A stretch of 64,000 nucleotides of DNA from Geoanaerobacter pelophilus (GTDB lineage: Bacteria; Desulfobacterota; Desulfuromonadia; Geobacterales; DSM-12255): NCBI RefSeq assembly GCF_018476885.1, contig NZ_JAHCVJ010000002.1, positions 310,001 through 374,000 on the forward strand, read 5' to 3'. Both the position numbers and the translations under genes were made by a program. Shown here one piece after another: positions 9,312-17,256 of this stretch. Positions within the stretch are counted from its first letter, which is position 1. Each line of letters starts with the position of its first letter. A model generated the notes under the pieces. That model was not told where the DNA came from, searched no databases, and worked only from the letters and a program-made list of their open reading frames with translations.

Positions 9312-11053
9312 CTGCGCCCTCTCTTCCCAGCCTTGGCAATGCTCACCTTTTCTGGCGCAAGATCGTCCGACATTCGCGCCCGCGCCATTGAACGGGTATC
9401 TTCGTCAAGGGCCTTTTGGTGAATTTTTTCACGGGCGATGGCCCGCTCCAACTCATCCCTCTCCGCTTCGAATTCAGTACGGAGTGCCTTAATCTTCGCT
9501 TCGATCACCGCCTTCTTCCGTTCGATGTCGCGCTGCTTAGCCTCGATATCCTGGTCCCGCTCCAGGGTCTCGGCCCTTTCCTTCGCCTCTTGGGCTACCC
9601 GGCCCGCGCCGGTCAGCACTCCGCCGGCGCCGACATAGACATCTATGAGCAGGGCACCGCTGTCGGACAGGCGGAATTCCCTGACCTGGTTGGAGTGTTC
9701 CATGCCGCGGGACTTGAGGATGTACAGGCCTCTGTTGCGTTCGCCACTCCCCTCGATGGCCTGCAGCAGGAGCCAGGTGTCCATGAGCGACGAGATCCCC
9801 ACGTCGGTACGCTCCAGGCTCCCGCCGACAGAGGTAAGGTCGGTGCAGAAAGCGGTGATCCCCTTCATCTTCAGGAAGTCGATCAGCCGGGAGAGCATGG
9901 ACTTAACCTCCAGGTCGCTCGCCGCAGCCACCAGGTTGGAGATCGGATCAACCACGACGATGGCCGGTTTGAAACTTTCAATCGCCTTGTGCATGGTGAC
10001 CAGGTGCATCTCCAGGCCGTACATGGTCGGGCGAGAGTTGCGGAATTCCAAAAGACCCTTGTTCACCCACTGCTCAAGGTTGATGCCAATGGAGCGCATG
10101 TTGCGGATGATCTGGTTGCGGGATTCCTCGAAGGCAAAGTAGAGGCAGCGCTCGCCACGCCGGCAGGCGGCATCGACGAAGTGGGCGGCCATGCTCGACT
10201 TGCCGGTCCCGGCGGTGCCGGTGACCAGGACGCTGCTCCCCCGGTAGTAACCTTTCCCACCCAGCATGGTATCGAGGCGCGCTATACCGGAGGAAACCCG
10301 CTCAACGGAGGCAGCATGGTCGAGGCCGATGGACGAGATCGGCATGACTGAGAACCCCTGCTCGTCGATCAGGAACGGGTACTCGTTGGTGCCGTGGGCC
10401 GAGCCGCGGTATTTAACGATCCGCAGTCGGCGCGTGGCGATCTGCTGGTCCACCTTGTGACTCAGGAAGATCACGCAGTCGGCCACATACTCCTCCAGGC
10501 CAAAGCGGGTCAATGACTTTTCCCCCTGCTCGCCGGTAATGACGGCAGTGACCCCTTTCGACTTGAGGAAACCGAAGAGGCGGCGTAGTTCCGCCCGCAG
10601 GATCACCTCGTTGGCAAATCCGGAAAAGAGTGCCTCGACCGTATCGATGGCCACCCGTTTGGCGCCGATGGAGTCGATAGCGTGGCCGAGGCGGATAAAG
10701 AGCCCCTCCAGATCGTACTCGCCGGTCTCCTCGATCTCGCTCCGCTCGATGTGCACGTAATCGATGGCAATCTTCTTGCGAACTGCAAGATCATCCAGAT
10801 CGAATCCAAGGGAAGCGAAGTTTTTGGCAAGCTCCTCGGACTTTTCCTCAAACGACATGTAGACGCCCGGTTCGCCGAATTCGGTCGCCCCGCGGATCAG
10901 AAACTCCATGGCCAGCAGGGTCTTGCCGCAGCCGGTGCCGCCGCAGATCAGGGTCGGCCGTCCCTGCGGGAGGCCGCCGCCGGTGATCTCGTCCAGCCCC
11001 TTGATCCCGGTCGGACATTTCATCAGAGCTTCGGTTTTCTTTTTGGTTGCCAT
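9308..11053 (-). CDS. kaiC: KaiC-like double RecA-fold ATPase/autokinase
   Basis: The 581-residue protein has two RecA-type domains. CI carries Walker A GGTGCGKT at 38-45 and catalytic E69/E70; CII carries GTAGTGKS at 279-286 and E309/E310. The CII phosphorylation segment reads TDVGISS: T416 and S421 match T426 and S431 of the Synechococcus protein, and S422 replaces T432. After about residue 480 there is a charged coiled-coil tail of roughly 100 residues, longer than the tail of cyanobacterial KaiC (519 residues). Family knowledge predicts a hexamer with slow ATPase and autophosphorylation. An AAGGAG site precedes the ATG. The gene lies 49 bases after the multi-PAS gene, in the same operon. 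Confidence 0.95.
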   Translation of the reverse strand: MATKKKTEALMKCPTGIKGLDEITGGGLPQGRPTLICGGTGCGKTLLAMEFLIRGATEFGEPGVYMSFEEKSEELAKNFASLGFDLDDLAVRKKIAIDYVHIERSEIEETGEYDLEGLFIRLGHAIDSIGAKRVAIDTVEALFSGFANEVILRAELRRLFGFLKSKGVTAVITGEQGEKSLTRFGLEEYVADCVIFLSHKVDQQIATRRLRIVKYRGSAHGTNEYPFLIDEQGFSVMPISSIGLDHAASVERVSSGIARLDTMLGGKGYYRGSSVLVTGTAGTGKSSMAAHFVDAACRRGERCLYFAFEESRNQIIRNMRSIGINLEQWVNKGLLEFRNSRPTMYGLEMHLVTMHKAIESFKPAIVVVDPISNLVAAASDLEVKSMLSRLIDFLKMKGITAFCTDLTSVGGSLERTDVGISSLMDTWLLLQAIEGSGERNRGLYILKSRGMEHSNQVREFRLSDSGALLIDVYVGAGGVLTGAGRVAQEAKERAETLERDQDIEAKQRDIERKKAVIEAKIKALRTEFEAERDELERAIAREKIHQKALDEDTRSMARARMSDDLAPEKVSIAKAGKRGRR

Positions 11054-11102
11054 GACTCAAACTCCTTCCATATATACCAGCGAAAACTTATGTTTATAGT
11101 AA

Positions 11103-14087
11103 CTACTCCACGTCATCACTCATTTCAAACTCAAGCGGATAGCGCGGCTGTTCGCCATTCTGCGCACAGAGTTCGTTTATCTCCTTTTTCAATTCGATCA
11201 TGCGAAATTCCCGACTCACAAAGGATTTGTTAAAGAGCTTCAGATCCTCGTTCAGGATGCGGAGTTCCTCCAGTTGGCCGCTAATCTGCTGCTCAGCCCG
11301 TTTCAGCTCCGTTATATCCTGAACGGCCACGGCGCAGCCGGCAATAGCGCCTTCGGCGTCCCGGATCGGGGAGGCGCTGTTGATGACAAAGGCCTCGGAA
11401 CCGTCGAACCGCTGAATCTTCAGCAACTGCCCGGTTACGCCCCTACCGGTTATGACGGCAAGGGCGGACGCCCATTCCTCCGGTTCAACAGGCTTGCCGG
11501 TATCGGCCCACCATGCCTGGTATTTGGTATAGTCCTCAATGCTATGGGTTTCCGGTCGCGGTCCGGCCCAAATCCGTTCAAATGCGTCGTTTGACTGGAC
11601 TGAGCCGCCCCAGGCATCGGTTATGGCTACACCTATGGGCAAGGCTTCCATCATGGCTGCCAACCGGAGCCTTTTGTCTTCCGCCAGTTTAGTGGCCGTC
11701 TCCAACTCGGAGTATTTGAGAAGCAGCGCCTCTTCAGCCTGTTTGCGGGCGGTAATGTCAAAGTTCACCCCCAGAAACTGTAAGGGTCGGTTATCGCCCC
11801 CGCTTTCGTAGAGGAACCGCCCCTTGCCCGCCAGCCAGCGCTCCTGGCCGTCGGCACGCACAATGCGAAACTCCGCGTCCAACTCTCCGCTCCGCAGGGC
11901 GTTCTCCCAGTTGGACGTCAACAAACCGACGTCATCGGGGTGAACATACTGGAAAAAGCGTTCCGGACTGCCTGGAGCGTCACCCGGTTCAAGCCCCAGC
12001 AATGCGTACTCGACATTGTTCCAGCGCCCTTCGCCGGTTTGGAGGTCAACCTCGAAGGTTCCGATCTCACTGGCTTCGAGAACCATGCGCTTGCGCTCCT
12101 CGCTCTCCCGCAGCGCCTTCTCGGCCAGTTTGAGATCAGTGATGTCTGTCTGAGATAAGACCATTCCATATACGTTCCCGTCTTTTTGAAGCGGTACCGC
12201 ATTGATCATGAGAACATGGTCTGTCCCCTCGGAATCCGTGATGACATACTCTACATTGCGAACTAATTCACCTTGGAGCGCTCGCGAGGAGGGCATGTTC
12301 TTCTCGGTGAGAGGGGTGCCGTCCGGAAACCGGGCTTGCAGCCTGTTGGCAATCTCCTCGCGTGAGGCCGAAACGGGATCTAGGCCGAACAGTTTAACCA
12401 CGGCCGGGTTGACTTTGAGCCAAGCTCCGTCGCGACCATGCAGGGAAATGAGGAGCGGAACGGACTCTAAGATCGCCTCCTGTTCCACCATTGCCTGGCG
12501 TAGCGCTTCCTCAGCCTGCTTGCGTTCGGTGATGTCGATATTGACACCCAGCACACGAACAGCACTGCCCGCTTCATTGTAAATCGCTCCACCCTTTGTG
12601 GATATCCAGCGATACTCTCCGGAAGAGTGTCGTCCGCGAAATTCAAGATCAAACGGTTCGTGCTTCGCAATGGCTTCATCACGTACTGCCTCGATTCCTC
12701 CGATGTCTGCCGGATGCACCCGTTCACGCCAATCCTGATATGTCCTGATGGTCCCAGGAGCCAGACCGTACAGCCTGTTGAGCTCCGGCGTGAAATCCAC
12801 CTCCCCGGTTTCGACCTTCCAGTCCCAGATCCCTACATGTGCGCTCTCCTGGGCCAGGCGCAGTCGCGCCTCATTTTCCTGTAGCGCTGACTCGGCCCGT
12901 TTACGCTCAGTGATGTCCACTGTCACTGCGATCCCGCCGATGACGTTGCCTTGCGCATCGCGCACCGGTGCACCGGAGGCATCGGCAAACCAGCGCCGGC
13001 CACTCGGCATCAGCACCTCCAGCTCCATCGTTGGGATTACCATGTTTTTTGCGACAGCCCGCTGCAACGGTAACTCGGCGTCGGAGATCTCTCTGCCGCC
13101 CATGAAGAATCGCACCTGGCGGCCCGGTGCTTCGGCGTCGGGCGCTGATGCGGACAGATTGTCCTGTGACGATATCTCGAACTGAGTAAGCGCTACGGGA
13201 TTGCCGGTGATGCTCTGGCACGTGACATCGTCGGAAAAGCTGATGCCGACCGGAACCGCTTCCATCAGTGCCTGCAAACGCTGGGTAGCGTAAGAAAGCT
13301 GCTGCTCCGTAAGTTTGCGCTCTTCGATCTCTCTTTTGAGGTCATCATAAGAGCCGCGCAACTTCTCGGTCATGCTATTGAATGATGCCGCGAGCTCGAC
13401 AAACTCGTCATCACCCCTGATGTCGATACGATGATCAAGGTCGCCTCCGCCAATAATGGCGGCGCCGTTGCGTAAACGCATCATGCGACCGGAGATCGCC
13501 CGGTTCATGGTCCATGAACTGACCAGGGTCGAGATCATGACGATTGCCAGCAGACCGATGATTGCACCAGCTGCCCGCCGGAGGGCGGAAGCCCGGGCCT
13601 CCCGGCTCGACTCCAGCAACTGGCGACCATAGATGACTTCGTCATAGACCCGCATGTTCAGCTGGCTGATCAGCCTCTGTTCCACCTCCTGCGACATGGC
13701 GGCCGAGCCCCGGTTAGTACCCGGCATTTCCCGGTTTGCCACAATGGCCGAGAAGATTTTCCCGATCGAATCCTGATTTATTATGCACTCGGCGATTATT
13801 TTCCTGTCCTCGGCATCCCGGAAAGTTTCCGCGGCCAACTTGAGGAGTCTGCCCATCTGCTCATGCTTTACAAACCACTGCTCTTTTGCCCGAGCACTGT
13901 TGTTCCGGATGTAGTCGTTCCTTAGCGTGACCCTTTCAAGGGCATTTACCACGTTTTCGCCGGCGATCTGCGCGCTTGCATTGAGCATGTTGATGCGCAC
14001 GAGCATGAAACCCAGCATGAGACAGATGACCAGAGCCGTCAACACCGAAACGGCAGCATTAAGTTGCAGTCTGTTTTTGATCCGCAT
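11103..14087 (-). CDS. Membrane HAMP-multiPAS sensor without an output domain
   Basis: The 994-residue protein has transmembrane helices at about 10-32 and 173-195 bounding a helical periplasmic region, then a HAMP domain (about 195-250) and five successive PAS domains, each closed by a PAC motif of the form DITERK, DITDLK, DITARK or DITELK. There is no HisKA, HATPase, GGDEF or EAL domain. The protein ends in a short module, REFRMIELKKEINELC, also present at the end of the PocR-GAF-PAS protein of this operon. AAGG lies eight bases before the ATG, and the start is 15 bases after the lipoprotein gene. I infer that it passes signals by protein contact, possibly to KaiC or the downstream kinases. 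Confidence 0.85.
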   Translation of the reverse strand: MRIKNRLQLNAAVSVLTALVICLMLGFMLVRINMLNASAQIAGENVVNALERVTLRNDYIRNNSARAKEQWFVKHEQMGRLLKLAAETFRDAEDRKIIAECIINQDSIGKIFSAIVANREMPGTNRGSAAMSQEVEQRLISQLNMRVYDEVIYGRQLLESSREARASALRRAAGAIIGLLAIVMISTLVSSWTMNRAISGRMMRLRNGAAIIGGGDLDHRIDIRGDDEFVELAASFNSMTEKLRGSYDDLKREIEERKLTEQQLSYATQRLQALMEAVPVGISFSDDVTCQSITGNPVALTQFEISSQDNLSASAPDAEAPGRQVRFFMGGREISDAELPLQRAVAKNMVIPTMELEVLMPSGRRWFADASGAPVRDAQGNVIGGIAVTVDITERKRAESALQENEARLRLAQESAHVGIWDWKVETGEVDFTPELNRLYGLAPGTIRTYQDWRERVHPADIGGIEAVRDEAIAKHEPFDLEFRGRHSSGEYRWISTKGGAIYNEAGSAVRVLGVNIDITERKQAEEALRQAMVEQEAILESVPLLISLHGRDGAWLKVNPAVVKLFGLDPVSASREEIANRLQARFPDGTPLTEKNMPSSRALQGELVRNVEYVITDSEGTDHVLMINAVPLQKDGNVYGMVLSQTDITDLKLAEKALRESEERKRMVLEASEIGTFEVDLQTGEGRWNNVEYALLGLEPGDAPGSPERFFQYVHPDDVGLLTSNWENALRSGELDAEFRIVRADGQERWLAGKGRFLYESGGDNRPLQFLGVNFDITARKQAEEALLLKYSELETATKLAEDKRLRLAAMMEALPIGVAITDAWGGSVQSNDAFERIWAGPRPETHSIEDYTKYQAWWADTGKPVEPEEWASALAVITGRGVTGQLLKIQRFDGSEAFVINSASPIRDAEGAIAGCAVAVQDITELKRAEQQISGQLEELRILNEDLKLFNKSFVSREFRMIELKKEINELCAQNGEQPRYPLEFEMSDDVE

Positions 14088-14102
14088 GGTTGCGCCTTGC
14101 CC

Positions 14103-15143
14103 CTACCGTAAAATCCTTACTGCTTCCGGTTTGACCGATCGGAGACCGTCAAAGTAAATAAAATCGAGGTAATTGGGGATATCCCGTTGAGGTATCAGCC
14201 CGCTGTTGACCGCCCACCTCGATTCGTCTTCCAGTGCCAGCAGCAGCGACTGATCGAGGCTTACAGTGAATCGGGCGTTGGGCCAGGTATCGCGGAGCGT
14301 GGCGAACTCGATCCCGCTGAAATTGGCCACGATTTTTTGTGCCGCCTCCGGATGTTCCCGGGCAAATTCCTCGGCCCTGACCAGGGCGCGAAGCATCTTC
14401 CTGACCTTAGCCGGGTTCTTGCGGATAAAATCCTGCGTAGCGACAACATTGTAGGTATACCGGTAGACGTCCCTGTCACTGAAGATGATTACCCGATCGC
14501 CCAGCTTTTTGTGCGTCAATTCCAGGTAGGGCGAAAACGTGGCAACGGCATCGATATCGCCCCGCACCAGGGCGTCGGGAATTTCCTCTGCCTTCAGGTC
14601 AACGACCTCGACATCTTTCCGGGCAATGCCATGGGTAACCAGTATGGTGTCCACGAAAAAATGGGCGGTTGTCCCCAAAGTCGCGGCAATCTTCTTTCCC
14701 GCTAGGTCTCGGAACGAGGAAATCCCCCGGTCCTTCCTCGCCAGGATGGCGTGCCCCAGGGTGGACGTATAAATGGTCGCGATGACCGCTATTTTCTCCC
14801 CATTCATGATGGCAAACATGACCGGTGGTTCGGCGACCGTGGCAAAGTCCGCCTTTCCCGCCAGCAGGTCCGCAAGCGCCCTTTTCCCGTAAGGGTGCAG
14901 GTGAATCGTCGTGCCCAGTCCCTCTTGGCGATAATAGCCCCGCGCTTCTGCGACCTGGGCAAGGGCTGACTCGGGCTGGACACCATAGGCGAGGGTGATT
15001 TTTTCTGTTGGCCCGGCAGGAGTGCGGTCCGTCCTGGAACAGGCGCAGCAACAGGCGCCCATCGCCAGAGCCATTGCAACAGCCATGAGCCGGATGAAGT
15101 ATCGATCTCTGCGGGGTGAGGCGGGAGCGTGACGCTTCATCAA
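14103..15143 (-). CDS. Orphan lipoprotein solute-binding protein, NMT1/SsuA-like
   Basis: The 346-residue product has a basic N-terminus, a hydrophobic signal and a cysteine-rich lipobox region (AMGACCCAC), so it should be a lipid-anchored periplasmic protein. The mature part has the periplasmic type-2 binding fold of the NMT1/SsuA/TauA group: YGVQPESAL near the start, GKADFATVAEPP, GKKIAATLGT, and ATQDFIRKNPAKV. No ABC permease or ATPase gene is nearby. It overlaps the PocR protein gene by four bases (ATGA) and is followed by the membrane multi-PAS gene. A sensory role, presenting a small ligand to the membrane sensor, is more likely than transport; the ligand is unknown. Confidence 0.82.
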   Translation of the reverse strand: MMKRHAPASPRRDRYFIRLMAVAMALAMGACCCACSRTDRTPAGPTEKITLAYGVQPESALAQVAEARGYYRQEGLGTTIHLHPYGKRALADLLAGKADFATVAEPPVMFAIMNGEKIAVIATIYTSTLGHAILARKDRGISSFRDLAGKKIAATLGTTAHFFVDTILVTHGIARKDVEVVDLKAEEIPDALVRGDIDAVATFSPYLELTHKKLGDRVIIFSDRDVYRYTYNVVATQDFIRKNPAKVRKMLRALVRAEEFAREHPEAAQKIVANFSGIEFATLRDTWPNARFTVSLDQSLLLALEDESRWAVNSGLIPQRDIPNYLDFIYFDGLRSVKPEAVRILR

Positions 15144-16981
15144 TCTCCCTCCTCGAAATCCAGCTGATGACGCGGCGGCAGTCCTGCCTGCCGGCAGAGC
15201 TCGTTGATCTCCTTCTTCAGCTCGATCATGCGCAGTTCGCGCCCCACCGATGCCTCGTTGAAGCGGCTCAGCTCCTCGTTCGTGGCGCGCAGTTCCTCGG
15301 AGCGTCGCCGAATCTCCTCCCCGGCCCGCTTCAGCTCCGTTGTTTCATAGAGCGAGAAAACCAGCCCGGCGACCTGGCCTGACAGGTCCTTGATCGGCGT
15401 GAGGGTCCAGTCCCAATAGGTGACGCCACGTTCCGGCTGATCGGGAAACTCGAACGGCTTGTCGCGAAACGCCACCGGCTCGCCGGAATCGCGTACGCAG
15501 GCAAAGATCGCCTCGTTTTCCGCGTTAGGGTAGAGGCAAAAGTGGTTCCTGCCGATCATCTCCTCGGGCCGATAGCCGCAGGTTCGCGCATAGGTTTCGT
15601 TGACATGCACGAAGTTGAAATTACGGTCGAGGTAGATCAGGTGGGAGTTCTTCGCTCCGTTCATGATGGCCTGCAGGATGTCTCGCTCAATTTCCAGCGT
15701 TTCCTTGGCAGCAGCAAGCGTTTCCTCGGTGCGGAACTTTGCCAGGGCCACGGCAAGATAGTCTGCCAACCGCTCCCACAGGGCAATTGTCTCAGGAGTA
15801 AAACGCCCCTTTCGCCGGTCATTCAACTGGAGAAGCCCCTGGCGCTCCTCGCCCTGGCGCAGCGGAATCAGGGCCACGGACTCGTACCCCTCGCCGTTGC
15901 AGCGGTTGCGGGTGCGGGACTGCCGGTCCGCCTCCGAGGTGGAGGCGAGCAGTTCCGAGGTACTGTTGCTCCAGAAGCTCCCGTTTGCCGTAAAGAATGG
16001 TTTGACCGGATCGAAGCGGCGGCAGATCACATTGCCGCACATGCAGGCGATGAGCGGGTTGCCGTTATCGTCGCGGACAGCGCTCCCGGTCTCGTCGTAA
16101 TCGCACAACCGGTTCTCGCTCTCGACAAACTCCGGTGTAAAGCCGCGGGTCTCGTAGTAAGGATAGTCGTCCCCGTCGCGCAACCTGATTCCGACCGCCT
16201 CACACCCGGAATATTCCTGAAAGAACAATGTCGCTGCCCGGATCAGTTCTCTGGACCCCTGGCTCTCGTTGACAAGACGGAGAAAGACCACCGCGGTTTC
16301 CTTCTCCTGCTCTCTCTCCCGAAGCGACGCCATCAGGGCATCCCGTTCCGCCAGGGAGCGAGCCAGCTTCAGGTTGCTGTACCCCTGCCGGGAAAGATTG
16401 TCGGCCAGCTTCATGAAGAAGTTCATGCTGGTGTGCAGCGTCTCCCGGCTCAGCCTGGGCACAGCTTCGAGGGCCGCGATATACGCCTGCTCATCGAACC
16501 CGAACCTGGCGGCCTGCGCCCGGAAAAATCCGTAATCCGGCTGCTCGTCCTCAAAGAAGAACTGCCCCATGAACAGGTTGCCCAACTGCCGGTCGCCCAC
16601 CATGACCGGCGTTGCCACGTCCCACATGTTGTTTCGGCACTTGTAAACCTTGTACTCGCCATGGGGGATGCCGGCCGAAAGCTGGATGTCGCTCTCAAGA
16701 CAATTGCGGTAAGAGTCGGGATTGACCCGGTGAAACTTGGTACAGACATCCTGCCACCCCACCCCGGCCAGCACCTGCCCCTTGAGATCGATCAATCCCA
16801 TCGGCATGCCGGTAAGCTGATGAAAATCATCGACCAGGGCCTGGAGCGCCGGGGCGTCGATGATGTCGGCAAGGTCCAGATCGGCGATGTCTTCCGGAGC
16901 GATGATGTTCTCCAGCTTACGCCGGACACGCTGCTCGCTCTCGGCCAGCGCCTCTTGCGTATGTTTGCGCTCGGTGATCAT
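15140..16981 (-). CDS. PocR-GAF-PAS sensory protein, first gene of the Kai operon
   Basis: ATG at 16981 is chosen because AAGGA precedes it by six bases; an in-frame GTG lies 24 bases upstream. The 613-residue cytoplasmic protein has a PocR-type ligand-binding domain (about 30-200; IDAPALQALVDDFH, then CRNNMWDVATPV), a GAF domain (about 235-420) and a PAS domain (about 435-560; YARTCGYRPEEMIG). No catalytic domain follows. The last 45 residues hold the module FNEASVGRELRMIELKKE, nearly the same as that ending the multi-PAS protein. PocR domains in other bacteria bind small molecules or redox-active ligands. It heads the operon, with the likely promoter in the following 275-base divergent gap. 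Confidence 0.85.
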   Translation of the reverse strand: MITERKHTQEALAESEQRVRRKLENIIAPEDIADLDLADIIDAPALQALVDDFHQLTGMPMGLIDLKGQVLAGVGWQDVCTKFHRVNPDSYRNCLESDIQLSAGIPHGEYKVYKCRNNMWDVATPVMVGDRQLGNLFMGQFFFEDEQPDYGFFRAQAARFGFDEQAYIAALEAVPRLSRETLHTSMNFFMKLADNLSRQGYSNLKLARSLAERDALMASLREREQEKETAVVFLRLVNESQGSRELIRAATLFFQEYSGCEAVGIRLRDGDDYPYYETRGFTPEFVESENRLCDYDETGSAVRDDNGNPLIACMCGNVICRRFDPVKPFFTANGSFWSNSTSELLASTSEADRQSRTRNRCNGEGYESVALIPLRQGEERQGLLQLNDRRKGRFTPETIALWERLADYLAVALAKFRTEETLAAAKETLEIERDILQAIMNGAKNSHLIYLDRNFNFVHVNETYARTCGYRPEEMIGRNHFCLYPNAENEAIFACVRDSGEPVAFRDKPFEFPDQPERGVTYWDWTLTPIKDLSGQVAGLVFSLYETTELKRAGEEIRRRSEELRATNEELSRFNEASVGRELRMIELKKEINELCRQAGLPPRHQLDFEEGD

Positions 16982-17030
16982 AGCTTTTCCTTCGCAGATT
17001 CTCACTTTCGCTTACAGAATCCAGACTATT

Positions 17031-17070
17031 GTAAACAGTTTACCAGTTATCAAAAAACCTGAAAGTAAAC
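17031..17070. promoter_or_regulatory. Candidate operator in the Kai operon/gdh divergent region
   Basis: A perfect inverted repeat GTAAAC-A-GTTTAC occupies 17031-17043, and a further GTAAAC half-site lies at 17065-17070. They are about 50 bases upstream of the Kai operon start codon. On the minus strand the repeat overlaps a TACAAT sequence resembling a -10 box, so a bound protein could block transcription. The rest of the 275-base gap between the divergent genes shows no other clear structure apart from an AAGGAG ribosome site before the dehydrogenase. Confidence 0.4.
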
Positions 17071-17256
17071 TATTAGATTATATACTTAGTAAGGATCGTT
17101 TCTCCGCGCTGTCAGTAAGGCAATGAGGCTGGCAGCCGCCGCTATTCCGGCTGTTGTTTTCGGTTCACAAATGTATTACCCTTCCAGCGCTGGCAAATTC
17201 TCCCATCTACGGTAGATTTTCTCTTGAGCTTGTACTTCTCCAAGGAGTGACCGACC

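Noticed and set aside
9308-11053. Cyanobacterial origin of the kai genes
   Set aside because: No kaiA, different phosphosite spelling and a different tail; KaiBC homologues are known in many bacteria, and base use matches neighbours.
15542-17062. 506-codon open frame opposite the PocR-GAF-PAS gene
   Set aside because: It is a mirror of GC-biased codons in the real gene and shows no family signature.
17200-17240. Sigma-54-like TGGCAA before the glutamate dehydrogenase gene
   Set aside because: The -12 element is missing at the required spacing.
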